Shown: one piece after another, positions 20,804 to 30,293 of the stretch
Position numbering within the stretch: position 1 is the stretch's first letter
How the letters are laid out: the number at the start of each line of letters is the position of its first letter
Source: JACVRM01 sp963809765
GTDB taxonomy: Bacteria > Actinomycetota > Thermoleophilia > Gaiellales > Gaiellaceae
DNA: 64,000 nucleotides
NCBI GenBank assembly: GCA_963809765.1
Contig: CAWEKT010000003.1
Coordinates: 1,116,001-1,180,000 of the forward strand
Direction of reading: 5' to 3'
Notes under the pieces: model-generated
The model's database searches: none
Told to the model about the DNA's origin: nothing
What the model saw: only the letters and a program-made list of their open reading frames with translations
Made by a program: the position numbers and the translations under genes

Positions 20804-21143
20804 TCAGCGGTCGCCCGTGAGCGGAAGGCCGGTAGCCACCGTCCGACGACCGGCGACGTCGTAGACGACGTCGACCGAGTCGTTCTGCCGATACGTGCCG
20901 GCGATCCCGAGCAGCATCGACAGCCAGCGCCAGGTCCCCAGCCGCCCTTCCCGTGCGAGCGGGCGGTCGAACACGAGCTCGCGGCCCTCGAGCCGGTAGT
21001 CGCGTCCTGCCTGTTGTGCGACCCCGTTCACGAAGACCTCGAAGGGGGCAACGGCGTCAGCCGGCAACGTCGCCCGCGCGCCGTTCGCTTGCGACTCGTG
21101 CCTCGAAGGTGCGCCGCTCGCGGGCACCCTCGTAGAATGCCAC
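20804..21143 (-). CDS. Conserved-looking hypothetical protein (frame broken once)
   Basis: Reconstructed as VAFYEGARERRTFEARVASE, then after a break near 21070 ATLPADAVAPFEVFVNGV, DYRLEGRELVFDRPLA and VDVVYDVAGRRTVATGLPL. It is about 112 residues, with no signal peptide or named domain I recognise; the FEVFVNGV...GRELVFDRPL part looks like a small beta-rich fold. The GTG at 21143 lies only 6 bp from the GTG of ctaC on the opposite strand, so at least one of the two starts or leaders must overlap the other gene's control region. Confidence 0.55.
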
Positions 21144-21149
21144 CCGCCC

Positions 21150-22148
21150 GTGGCCCGGACGCTCGCCCTTGCCCTGCTCGCGTCGCTCGTCATCCCGGCG
21201 ATCGCGCTCGGCGCGGACACCGGCGTGGCGCCCGTCGAGCCTGCTGGCGAGCCTGCCGAGTCGATCTCGGACCTCTACTGGTTCATCATGGTCTTCGCCG
21301 CGATCGTCTGGCTCGCGGTGACGGTGCCCCTCGTCCTGTTCGTCGTCCGCTACCGCAGTCGCGGCCGGCCGCGGGACGACGACGGCCCCCAGATCCACGG
21401 CTCGACCAGGCTCGAGCTCGCCTGGACCGCGGTTCCCGTGGTGATCCTCGTGATCATCGCGGCGTTCACCTTCTACAAGCTGCCCGGCATCACCGACCCG
21501 GCGGCCGCGAGCGACCAGCCGCTGCAAGGTGAGGTTCGCGTCGAGGGGCGCCAGTTCTACTTCCAGTACGTCTATCCCAACGGAGTCGTCCAGGCCGAGC
21601 AGCTGCGCCTCCCGGTCGGACGCGTGACGAAGCTCGTCCTCGTGGCTCCCGAGACCGACGTCATCCACAGCTTCTGGGTGCCGGCGCTCGCGGGCAAGCA
21701 GGACGTGATCCCCGGTGCCACGACCTCGATCAAGGTGCGGCCGGACAAGCCCGGGGTCTACAAGGTCATCTGCGGCGAGCTCTGCGGACTGCAGCACGCC
21801 CAGATGCTCGGAAGCGTCGAGGTGATGCCTGCCTTCGAGTTCGACGCCTGGCTCGCGGCCGAAGAAGTGCGCCAGGCAAGCGGCGACTCGGCGCTCGGCG
21901 AGGAAACGTTCGAGTCGGCCTGCGCCACCTGCCACGGACTGCAGGGCGAGGGGCTGGTCGGCCCCGCGCTCGACGGCAACCCGATCGTCGCCCAGCGCGA
22001 GGCCGTCGAGTCGGTCGTGCGCAATGGGCGCAACGCGATGCCGCCGGTTGGCGCCGGCTGGAGCGAGCGCCAGCTGGACGCGCTGCTCGACTACCTGGCG
22101 GAGGAGTACGCGCCGGAGGGAGAGGAGGGCGATGGCAGTCAGGGCTGA
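21150..22148 (+). CDS. ctaC: Cytochrome c oxidase subunit II with C-terminal cytochrome c domain
   Basis: Signal-like N-terminus, two transmembrane helices (about residues 45-70 and 95-112), then the cupredoxin domain with the CuA site HSFWVPALAGK and CGELCGLQHAQM, carrying both cysteines, the histidine and the methionine. From about residue 245 a fused class I cytochrome c follows, with CATCHG and the distal methionine in NAMPPVG. The 332 residues fit caa3-type oxidases, where the fused cytochrome accepts electrons directly. The gene overlaps ctaD by 17 nt. Confidence 0.95.
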   Translation: MARTLALALLASLVIPAIALGADTGVAPVEPAGEPAESISDLYWFIMVFAAIVWLAVTVPLVLFVVRYRSRGRPRDDDGPQIHGSTRLELAWTAVPVVILVIIAAFTFYKLPGITDPAAASDQPLQGEVRVEGRQFYFQYVYPNGVVQAEQLRLPVGRVTKLVLVAPETDVIHSFWVPALAGKQDVIPGATTSIKVRPDKPGVYKVICGELCGLQHAQMLGSVEVMPAFEFDAWLAAEEVRQASGDSALGEETFESACATCHGLQGEGLVGPALDGNPIVAQREAVESVVRNGRNAMPPVGAGWSERQLDALLDYLAEEYAPEGEEGDGSQG

Positions 22149-23770
22149 GCGCTCCACGTACCCGCTGCCGTGGACCCAGGGCCGCTTCGCGAGCTGGTTC
22201 GCGACCGTCGACCACAAGCGGATCGGGATCCTCTACATCGCGACGAGCCTGGCGTTCTTCGTGGTCGGCGGCGTGCTGGCGCTGCTCATGCGCGGCCAGC
22301 TGGCACAGGCCGAGAACGACCTGCTCACGCGCCAGAACTACAACGAGGTTCTCACCATGCACGGGACGATCATGATCTTCCTGGTCGTCGTCCCGGTGTG
22401 GGCCGGCTTCGCGAACTTCCTGCTGCCGCTCATGATCGGCGCCCGCGACATGGCCTTCCCGCGGCTGAACGCGTTCTCCTACTGGATGTTCCTGCTCGGC
22501 GGCGTCGTGCTGCTCGGGTCGATGTTCTCGGCCGGCGGCTCGGCCCAGTCGGGCTGGTACAGCTACCCGCCGCTCTCGGTGCAGTCGCCGGGCAACGGCC
22601 AGGACCTCTGGATCCTGGGGCTGCACATCCTCACGGTCTCGTCGCTCGCCGGGGCGGTCAACTTCATCGTCACGACGCACAACATGCGCACCGCGGGCAT
22701 GACCTGGATGCGCCTGCCGCTCTTCGTCTGGTCGATCTACATCTACGCGTGGCTGATCATCCCGGCGCTGACCGTGCTGTCGGCGGGAATCACGCTGCTG
22801 CTCTTCGACCGCCAGTTCGACACCGGCTTCTTCCTGCCCGCCGAGGGCGGCGACCCGCTGCTCTACCAGCACATCTTCTGGTTCTTCGGGCACCCCGAGG
22901 TCTACATCATGGTGCTGCCCGCATTCGGGGTGCTCTCCGAGGTCATCCCCGTCTTCTCGCGCAAGCCGATCTTCGGCTACAAGGCGATCGTCTTCTCGAC
23001 GGTCGCGATCGGCTTCTACTCGATGCTCGTCTGGGCGCACCACATGTTCACGGTGGGCCTGCCGATCGGCCTCCAGGCCTTCTTCATGATCAGCTCGATG
23101 ATCATCGCCGTGCCGACCGGCGTGAAGATCTTCAACTGGATCGCGACCACCTGGCGCGGCAACCTCGTGTTCGACCCACCGTTGTACTGGGCGCTCGGCG
23201 CGATCGCCATCTTCACCATCGGCGGCCTGTCGGGAATCTTCCTGGCGACGTTCCCCTTCGACTGGCAGGTGCACGACACGTACTTCGTCGTCGCCCACAT
23301 GCACTACGTGCTCTTCGGCGGCTCCGCCTTCGGGCTGTTCGCTGCGCTCTACTACTGGTGGCCGAAGATGTTCGGGCGCAAGCTCGGCCGACGCCTCGGG
23401 ATCTGGCAGTTCTGGATCACGTTCGTCGGCTTCAACGTCGCCTTCTTCCCGCAGCACCTGGCAGGCATGGCCGGGATGGCACGCCGCATCTACACCTACC
23501 CGGACGAGGGGCACCTCGAGACGTACAACCTGATCTCGACGATCGGCTCGTGGATCATGGGCGTCGGGATCCTGCTCTTCTTCGTGAACGTGATCTGGTC
23601 GCGCGGCAAACGCGGCTCCGCGTGCGGGCAACGACCCGTGGCTGGCCGACACGCTCGAGTGGTACACGACGTCGCCGCCGCCGCCGCACAACTTCGACCG
23701 GGTGCCGTACGTGACGAGCGCCCGCCCGCTGCGCGACCTGCGCCGGCGGCTGCAGGAGCTTCGTGCCTAG
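22132..23770 (+). CDS. ctaD: Cytochrome c oxidase subunit I (frame broken once near the end)
   Basis: Haem-copper oxidase subunit with twelve hydrophobic segments. Haem ligands are visible in LTMHGTIMIF and HDTYFVVAHMHYVLFGG, and the CuB/cross-link site in WFFGHPEVYIMVLP. Near 23607 an extra base breaks the frame; the remainder (NDPWLADTLEWYTTSPPPP, NFDRVPYVTSARPL) continues in the next frame and stops at 23770. ATG at 22132 is preceded by GAGGAGG. The E in HPEVY implies the A-type proton channel. It is part of a ctaC-ctaD-ctaB operon with overlapping ends; no subunit III gene is seen here. Confidence 0.95.
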
Positions 23771-24989
23771 CACCGCCCTGAGACTGTCCGCCGCCGAGCG
23801 GGCGACCGCGGCCGCACCCGGCGCCGCGCTGCGCGCGACCGCGCTGGCGGGCACCGCCGCCTGCGGGCTCGCGGTGATCAGCGGCACGACCGCGTCCGAG
23901 ACGGCCCACGACCTGCTCGCCGCGCTCGCTCTGCCCCCGCTGGCGGCGGTCGCGGTGGCCGCCTGGGCGGCGCAGCGGCGCCTGCTCGTCCCGGCGCTCT
24001 GGGCCGTTGCGCTCTTCGGCCTGGCCGCTGCGGTGACCGTCCAGGGCCTGCACGTGACGCTCGCGGCCGGTGCGCTCGCCGCGTCGGCGACGACGACCGT
24101 CCTGGCGTTCAGGGGCGAGCACGCCGCGGCCGGGTCGTGGCGCGACTACCTGACGCTGACGAAGCCCCGCGTGATGTCGCTCCTGCTCGTCACCGGCGCC
24201 GGCGGCATGTTCGTCGGCGCGGGCGGCGCTCCGCCGGCCGTCGACCTCGCGGTCATGCTCGCCGGTCTGGCGCTCGCGTGCGGCGGCGCGAGCGCGCTCA
24301 ACCACGTCATGGATCGCGACATCGACCGGCTGATGGGCAAGCGCACGCAGGCGCGCCCCGTCGCGGCCGGCCGGCTGCCCGCATCGCGCGCTCTGGAGTT
24401 CGGAGTCGCGCTGTCAGCCGCGTCGTTCGTCCTGCTGGCGAGCCTCGCCAATGTGCCCACCGCCGTGCTCGCGCTGGTCGGGAACCTCTTCTACGTCTTC
24501 GTCTACACCGGCTGGCTCAAGCGCTCCACGCCCCAGAACATCGTCATCGGCGGCGCCGCCGGCGCCGTGCCGCCGCTCGTCGGCTGGGCCGCCGCGACCG
24601 GCGAGCTGTCTGCCGGCGCGCTCTACCTGTTCCTGGTCGTCTTCCTCTGGACGCCGCCGCACTTCTGGGCGCTCGCGCTGCTCATCCGGCGCCAGTACGA
24701 GGCTGCCGAGGTGCCGATGCTGCCCGTGGTGCGCGGCGAGCGCGAGACGGTCCGCCAGATCGGGCTCTACTCACTGGTCCTCGTCGCCGTGACGTTCGCG
24801 CCGCTTGCGTGGGGCATGTTCGGACCCGTGTACGCCGTCTCCGCCGTAGCGCTCGGCGCGGGCCTGCTCTGGCTCGCCTGGCGCCTCTGGCGGCAGACGA
24901 CTCCGCCGCGCGCGGCCCTGCTCTTCCACTACTCGCTCGCGTACCTCGCACTGCTCTTCGTCGCCATGTCCGTCGACTCGATCCTCTAA
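23763..24989 (+). CDS. ctaB: Protoheme IX farnesyltransferase (haem O synthase) with N-terminal membrane extension
   Basis: The UbiA-type prenyltransferase domain begins at about residue 127 (WRDYLTLTKPRVMSLLLV) and contains NHVMDRDIDRLMGKRT, the aspartate-rich diphosphate site, YTGWLKRSTPQNIVIGG and FLWTPPHFWALAL. It farnesylates haem b for the oxidase encoded upstream. The first 120 residues form about four extra hydrophobic helices absent from standard CtaB of about 300 residues. The GTG start overlaps the end of ctaD by 8 nt. The extension is in frame and not explained by a frameshift. Confidence 0.92.
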   Translation: MPSTALRLSAAERATAAAPGAALRATALAGTAACGLAVISGTTASETAHDLLAALALPPLAAVAVAAWAAQRRLLVPALWAVALFGLAAAVTVQGLHVTLAAGALAASATTTVLAFRGEHAAAGSWRDYLTLTKPRVMSLLLVTGAGGMFVGAGGAPPAVDLAVMLAGLALACGGASALNHVMDRDIDRLMGKRTQARPVAAGRLPASRALEFGVALSAASFVLLASLANVPTAVLALVGNLFYVFVYTGWLKRSTPQNIVIGGAAGAVPPLVGWAAATGELSAGALYLFLVVFLWTPPHFWALALLIRRQYEAAEVPMLPVVRGERETVRQIGLYSLVLVAVTFAPLAWGMFGPVYAVSAVALGAGLLWLAWRLWRQTTPPRAALLFHYSLAYLALLFVAMSVDSIL

Positions 24990-24993
24990 CTCG

Positions 24994-25167
24994 ATGAGCG
25001 AACCGCTGCCCCAGCCCGAGCACCCTGGCCTGATGGTCGATGCGACCGACCCCGACATCGAGCTCGCCCGGAAGAACGTGCGCTGGGGGCTGGCGCTGCT
25101 CGGGCTCGTGATCGTCCTGTTCGCGGGCACGATCCTGATCGCCTTCGTCTACCTCGCTTTCGACTAG
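24994..25167 (+). CDS. Small single-pass membrane protein downstream of ctaB
   Basis: A 57-residue protein: hydrophilic, proline- and acid-rich N-terminus (MSEPLPQPEHPGLM), then RKNVRWGLALLG followed by one hydrophobic helix to the end (LVIVLFAGTILIAFVYLAF). It lies 4 nt after ctaB and 6 nt before the amidase. Position and topology suggest a small oxidase accessory subunit, similar in size to CtaF/subunit IV-type polypeptides, but there is no clear sequence match. Confidence 0.65.
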   Translation: MSEPLPQPEHPGLMVDATDPDIELARKNVRWGLALLGLVIVLFAGTILIAFVYLAFD

Positions 25168-25173
25168 TCCGGC

Positions 25174-26340
25174 GTGAGCGCTGAGCGCGAGGCCCCGGCC
25201 GGGATCTTCCTCGCGCGCCCGGACGCGCGGACGCAGCCGGACGGTGTCACGCTTGCGGTCAAAGACCTGTTCGACACCGCCGGCCTGACGACCACCTACG
25301 GCTCGTCGATCTTCGCCGACCACGTCCCCGACCGTACGGCCGAGGCGGTCGGCCGCCTCGAGGCGGCCGGCTACGTCGACGTCGGCAAGGCGAACCTGCA
25401 CGAATTCGCATACGGCATCACCTCGGCGAACCCCCACTTCGGGACGGTGCCGAACCCCCGCTGGCCCGGACGCATGGCGGGCGGCTCGAGCGGCGGTTCG
25501 GCTGCCGCCGTGGCCGCCGGCCTCGCCGAGCTCGGGCTCGGCACCGACTCCGGCGGCTCGGTTCGCATCCCGGCGGCGTGCTGCGGGCTCGCCGGATTCA
25601 AGCCGACGCACGGCGTCGTTCCGCTCGACGGCTGCTTTCCACTGGCACCGAGCTTCGACCACGGCGGCCCGATCGCGGCGACCGTCGCCGAGTGCCGGCA
25701 GGCGATGGCCGCGCTCGCGCCCGGCACGTGGGGGGCGAGCGCGGCCGCGGGTGAGCTGCGCATCGGCCTGGCCTGGCTGGAGTACGCGGAGCCGCTCGTC
25801 CGCGAGCGGGTCGCATCGGCCGCCGCGCTGCTCGGCCACGTCGAGCGCGTCGAGCTCCAGCTGGCCGACGAAGTGCATCATCTGTTCATGCGCGAGGTCG
25901 CCGAGGCCCACAGTGAGCTCTTCGCCGAGCACGCCGCGGAGTACGGCGCCGACGTCCGCCGCAAGCTCGTGCGCTGTCTGCGGGTCACCGACGCCGAGGC
26001 CGACGCATCCCGCCGCGCGCGGGACCAGCTCCGCGAGCGGTGGCTCCAGTCCGCGGACGGGCTCGACCTGCTCGTGACGCCCACGCTCGGATCGGTCCCG
26101 CCGCCGCTGCCCGTCGACGACCTGGCCGTCCGCGGCTACTTCACGCGGCTCACCCTGCCCGTGAACGCCACGGGCTGGCCCGCCCTGGCGCTTCCGTGCG
26201 GTCCCGCCGAGGACGGGATCGACGCCTCGGTGCAGCTGATCGGCCGCCCCGGTACGGACGCCTTCGTGCTGGCCGCGGGCGAGGCGCTGGAGTCACTCCT
26301 GCGAGCGACGCGCCAAGCGGAGACCGATGCCGATGTCTAG
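25174..26340 (+). CDS. Amidase-signature family hydrolase
   Basis: An intact 388-residue protein with the Ser-cisSer-Lys triad of the amidase signature family: lysine in LAVKDLFD (about residue 30), the GGSSGGSAAAVAAG signature, and the nucleophile in GTDSGGSVRIPAACCGLAGFKPTHG. It is shorter than GatA, lacks its C-terminal part, and there are no gatB/gatC genes nearby, so a small-amide hydrolase role is more likely than amidotransferase. GTG at 25174 follows the small membrane protein at 6 nt. Confidence 0.87.
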   Translation: MSAEREAPAGIFLARPDARTQPDGVTLAVKDLFDTAGLTTTYGSSIFADHVPDRTAEAVGRLEAAGYVDVGKANLHEFAYGITSANPHFGTVPNPRWPGRMAGGSSGGSAAAVAAGLAELGLGTDSGGSVRIPAACCGLAGFKPTHGVVPLDGCFPLAPSFDHGGPIAATVAECRQAMAALAPGTWGASAAAGELRIGLAWLEYAEPLVRERVASAAALLGHVERVELQLADEVHHLFMREVAEAHSELFAEHAAEYGADVRRKLVRCLRVTDAEADASRRARDQLRERWLQSADGLDLLVTPTLGSVPPPLPVDDLAVRGYFTRLTLPVNATGWPALALPCGPAEDGIDASVQLIGRPGTDAFVLAAGEALESLLRATRQAETDADV

Positions 26341-26848
26341 AAGGGTGAGACTCCTCCTCGCCGGGCTCGCCGCCCTCCTGTTCGTCCCAGGCGCCGGCGC
26401 CGAGACGACCAAGCTCAAGCCCGTCCGGGCTTCGGGCTTCTCGATCGGAGTGCCGGCCGAGTGGCAGACGCTGAAGAACGTCGGCTCGCTGAAGCTGATG
26501 GCGATCGCCGCCCTGCCCGACGCCGGCTTCCGGCCGAACCTCAACGTCGTCATCACCGAGTCGCCGGCGGGCTCGATCGAGGGCATGCGCCGCGAGCTTC
26601 GCCGTGAGCTGCCGAAGACGGGAATCAAGCTCACGTCGCTCACCAGCCGGCCTGTCCGCCTGCCCGCGGGCCGAGCGCTCGAGGTGCGCTACCGCGGCAC
26701 GATGGTTGGCCGGAAGCTCGCCTGGCTCGCGTTCATCCTCGAGGCGAGAGGCCGCTCGCACGTGCTCACTTTCACCGCGTCACAGCGAAGCGCGACCCGC
26801 TATACGCCGCTCTTCCGCCAGATGGCGCGAACCTTCCGCCTGCGCTAG
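26327..26848 (+). CDS. Secreted hypothetical protein (PsbP/DUF1795-like)
   Basis: A 173-residue protein with a cleavable signal peptide (LLLAGLAALLFVPGAGAE) and a single beta-rich domain starting ASGFSIGVPAEWQTLK and ending RYTPLFRQMARTFRLR. This opening and closing pattern (FSIGVPxxW ... F..m..TFR) is seen in PsbP/LpqN-like extracytoplasmic proteins of unknown function. It overlaps the end of the amidase gene by 14 nt. Confidence 0.6.
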   Translation: MPMSRRVRLLLAGLAALLFVPGAGAETTKLKPVRASGFSIGVPAEWQTLKNVGSLKLMAIAALPDAGFRPNLNVVITESPAGSIEGMRRELRRELPKTGIKLTSLTSRPVRLPAGRALEVRYRGTMVGRKLAWLAFILEARGRSHVLTFTASQRSATRYTPLFRQMARTFRLR

Positions 26849-26866
26849 CGAGAGCGCTCGAGGCGA

Positions 26867-27754
26867 CTAGCGGACGGCGGCCATGGCGGCCGCTTCGTAC
26901 ACGGGGTCGCGCGCGAAGCGGTCGAGCTCGGCGGAGAGCAGCTCGGCGCCCGACGGCTCCGGCTCGCCGGGCGGTTCGACCTGCTGCCCATCCAGGGCCA
27001 CACGCTCGATCCCCTCCGCCGGCTCGTGCTCCAGCTCGATCTGCCGGTCGAGGCGCGAGCGCAGCCAGCCGGCGAGGAGCAGCGCGTCGGGCTCGGGCCC
27101 ACGGACTTGCAGGCGGTCGGCGGACGCGATCCCCGGCCACCGTTGGGCAAGCTGGGTGCGCCACGGAAGCAGCCGCGCCCAGACGATGTCCGAGACGGCC
27201 AGGTGATGGCCGAAGTAGTCGCTCAGACAGGTGAGCCCCTCCGCCGGCGCGTCCCACTCGCGCGAGTCGACGACGAGCCGGTCGACGACGTCTGCGAGCC
27301 GGTCGAACGCGCGCTCGCCGAAGACTGGCCGGCCGCGCCAGCGCAGGAAGACCGGCAGGTCCTGCAAGAGCAGCGGCGCGACGATGCTCGCGGGCGCCTG
27401 TCCGCGCGCGCCGCGAAGCGTCAGCTCGACGACCTCGGTCGCGACGTGGCGCCCACCGCCTGCCGGGAAGCAGTGCGTCTCGACACGTGCGTCGATGCCG
27501 TCCGGATCATCAGGGCGGGTCAGGAGGAAGATCGCCCGCGAGGGGTAGCGCTCGCCCAGGTGCGCGAACGTGTCGCGGGCCGCCTCCACCCACTCGGGCG
27601 GGGCCCAGGCGATGTGCGTCATCACGCTGGTGCGCAGCTCGGGCGCTCCCGGCTCGCCTCCGCGCAGGCGGGCGAGCGCCCGCTCCACGTCGTCGACGTG
27701 CACGTCCTCGGCCGCCCAGACCTCGGCTGCGGTGGTCGTCAATGCCGCCGCCAC
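26867..27754 (-). CDS. opcA: Glucose-6-phosphate dehydrogenase assembly protein OpcA
   Basis: About 291-295 residues. Blocks TSVMTHIAWAP, PSRAIFLLTRPD, IVAPLLLQDLPVFLRWRG and LTCLSDYFGHHLAVSDIVWARL fit OpcA, which promotes G6PDH assembly or activity in cyanobacteria and actinobacteria. It lies directly downstream of zwf on the same strand. GTG 27754 overlaps zwf by 16 nt; a TTG at 27742 overlapping the zwf stop as TTGA is an alternative start and would give translational coupling. Confidence 0.9.
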   Translation of the reverse strand: MAAALTTTAAEVWAAEDVHVDDVERALARLRGGEPGAPELRTSVMTHIAWAPPEWVEAARDTFAHLGERYPSRAIFLLTRPDDPDGIDARVETHCFPAGGGRHVATEVVELTLRGARGQAPASIVAPLLLQDLPVFLRWRGRPVFGERAFDRLADVVDRLVVDSREWDAPAEGLTCLSDYFGHHLAVSDIVWARLLPWRTQLAQRWPGIASADRLQVRGPEPDALLLAGWLRSRLDRQIELEHEPAEGIERVALDGQQVEPPGEPEPSGAELLSAELDRFARDPVYEAAAMAAVR

Positions 27755-29248
27755 GAGCGACCGCCGGCGTGCATGAGCTCGTCGGCCGACGGCGGCCCCC
27801 ACGTGCCGGCCTCGTAGTTGGGGAAGGAGGGCCGGTCCCGCCGCCAGGCCGCGATGACCGCGTCCACGAGCGACCACTGCTCCTCGATCTCGTCCGCGCG
27901 CATGAACAGCGTGGCGTCGCCCAGCATGGCGTCGAGGATCAGGCGCTCGTATGCCTCGGGCAGGTCGGCCCGGAACGCACCTCCGTAGAGGAAGTTCATG
28001 TTGACCGTGCGGATGGTCATCCCTTGCCCGGGCACCTTCGCCCCGATGGCGAGCGAGACGCCCTCGTCCGGCTGCACATGGACGAGCAGCACATTCGGGC
28101 GGAGGCCGTCGACGGCGCCCTCGCCGAACGGCGGGTGGGGCGCGCGCTTGAACTGGATTGCGATCGTCGTCTCGCGTCTCGGTAGCCGCTTGCCCGTCCG
28201 GACGTAGAACGGCGTATCCGCCCAGCGCCAGTTGTCGAGGAAGATGCGCGCCGCGACGTAGGTCTCGGTCTGCGAGTCGGGGGCCACGCCCTCCTCCTGG
28301 CGATAGCCGGGCACCTCGATGCCCTCGATGAATCCCGGCCCGTACTGGCCGCGGACGACGTCGTCGGGCCCCGGTGTGCGCAGGGAGCGCAGCACCTTGA
28401 CCTTCTCGTTGCGGATCGACTCGGGGTCGAAGTCGCTCGGCGGCTCCATCGCGGTCAGCGCGACGAGCTGCAGGAGGTGGTTCTGGAACACGTCGCGGAT
28501 GGCCCCTGCGCTCTCGTAGAACGAGGCGCGCCCCTCGACGCCGAGCTCCTCGCCGACGGTGATCTGGACATGGTCGATGAACTGCCGGTTCCAGACGGGC
28601 TCGAAGATCCCGTTGGCGAAGCGAAGCGCCATCAGGTTCTGGACCGTCTCCTTGCCCAGGTAGTGGTCGATGCGGAAGATCTCCCGCTCTTCGAACGCTG
28701 TCCGCAGCAGCTCGTTGAGCGCGCGGGCCGAGGCGAGGTCGTGGCCGAAGGGCTTCTCGACGATCAGACGAGTCCAGCCGCGCGTGAGCCGCCGCTCGCC
28801 GATCTCCTCGACGAGCTTCGGCATGGCCTGCGGCGGCACGGCGAGGTAGTAGACGCGGTTCCCCTGCGTGCCGCGCTCGTCGTCGACCCGGCGCAGGTGG
28901 GCGGCCACACGGTTCTCGTCCTGCTCGTCTGCGAACTCGGTGGGGACGTACGAGGTACGGCTCGAGAGCCAGTCCCACACGTCCTCGCTCAGGGGGTCGC
29001 GGCGCGTGCTGCTCGACCGCCTCGCGCATCTGCGCGCGGAACTCCTCGTCCGTGAGCGGCGTGCGCGCGGAGCCGACAACGGCGAACCGCTCCGGCAGCA
29101 GCCGCCGGTAGGCGAGCGCATACAGCGCCGGGAAGAGCTTGCGCGCGGTCAGGTCACCCGACGCCCCGAAGATCGTGAGCACGGCCGGCTCGGACGTGCG
29201 CCGGAGCCGCATGCCCTCGAGGAGTGGGTTCGCCTCGGCGACCGCCAT
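27739..29248 (-). CDS. zwf: Glucose-6-phosphate 1-dehydrogenase (frame broken once)
   Basis: First enzyme of the oxidative pentose phosphate pathway. The N-terminal dinucleotide fold is TIFGASGDLTARKLFPALY; after a break near 29000 the second frame contains RLIVEKPFGHDLASA, the active-site signature RIDHYLGKETVQNL and FVRTGKRLPRRETTI. Reconstructed length is about 502 residues, normal for the family. ATG at 29248 forms TGATG with a TGA in another frame, the usual coupled arrangement with the upstream gnd gene. opcA follows with overlap. Confidence 0.92.
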
Positions 29249-30148
29249 CAGCTGGCCGTCCGTGCTCGCCTTCGCCTCCTCGGCGGCCTTGATCGCGTGG
29301 CCGCCGAACTGGTTGCGCAGGGCCGCGTTCACCTTGGCGGCGAACGACTCCTCCTGCCGCGAGGCGAAGCGGGCGAAGAGGGCGGCGGTGATGACCGGCG
29401 CCGGGACGCTCTCGTTGATCGCCTCGAACACCGTCCAGCGGCCCTCGCCGGAGTCCTCGACGTAGCCGGCGATTCCCGCGAGGTCGTCGCCGTCCTGCGC
29501 GAACGCGTCGTGGAGGAGCTCGAGCAGCCAGGAGCGCACCACCGACCCGTAGCGCCAGATGCCCGCGATCGCCTCCAGGTCGAGCTCGTACTCGGACTCG
29601 CGCAGGATCTCGAATCCCTCTGCGTAGGCCTGCATGAGCCCGTACTCGATGCCGTTGTGCACCATCTTCACGAAGTGCCCGGAGCCGGCCGGGCCGACGT
29701 GGGCGTAGCCGTCCTCGGGCGCGAGCGCCCGGAACGCCGGCTCCACCTCTGCGACCGCGTCTCCCTGGCCGCCGACCATCAGGCAGTAGCCGTTCGTTCG
29801 GCCCCAGATCCCGCCGGAGACGCCGGCGTCGACGAACCGGAGCCCGTGCTCCGCCGCCTCGCGCGCCCGCCGCTGCGAGTCACGGAAGTTCGAGTTGCCG
29901 CCGTCGACGATCACGTCGCCCTGCGCGAGCAGCCCGATGAGCTCCCGGAAGGCGCCCTCGGTCGCGTCGCCCGCCGGGATCATCAGCCAGACCACGCGCG
30001 GCGGCTCCAGCTGGCCGACGAGCTCGGCGAGCGACTCGGCAGTGCCACCGCCGGACCGCGCGTACGTCTGGACCTCGTGGCCGTGCTCGCGCAGCCGTTC
30101 GGTCATGTTGCCGCCCATCCGTCCGAGGCCCACCATGCCGAGCTTCAT
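29248..30148 (-). CDS. gnd: 6-phosphogluconate dehydrogenase (short, GndB/YqeC-like)
   Basis: About 300 residues: MKLGMVGLGRMGGNMTERL (Rossmann fold), VDGGNSNFRDSQRRA (substrate phosphate site), FVDAGVSGGIWG, GHFVKMVHNGIEYGLMQAYAEG with the catalytic lysine, and the ending RNQFGGHAIK. This is the shorter NAD-preferring type, not the 470-residue form. The frame as given has no stop before zwf; the expected stop is probably the TGA overlapping the zwf ATG, hidden by one base. AGGGAG lies 7 nt before ATG 30148; GTG 30151 is an alternative. Confidence 0.88.
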
Positions 30149-30293
30149 CACCGCTCCCTTCGCCGAACCGTCCCCGGCGCGAGCCTGCCACAGCCGCGAG
30201 GCAGAGGCTGCCCCGGCCCGCGCCGGACGGCCCCAGGTCGAGCTAGCGGCAGAGTGCCACTTGCTCCGCGCGAACCACAGCGCCAGGCGGAAA

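Noticed and set aside
21766..23691. A 641-codon minus-strand frame antisense to ctaC/ctaD
   Set aside because: Composition typical of antisense GC-rich reading (His/Asp/Arg/Glu runs), no motif; ctaC and ctaD are certain.
26867..30151. A single 1094-codon protein covering gnd, part of zwf and opcA
   Set aside because: The middle of this frame is out of register with zwf between about 29000 and 27760; zwf continues in another frame and opcA has its own start.
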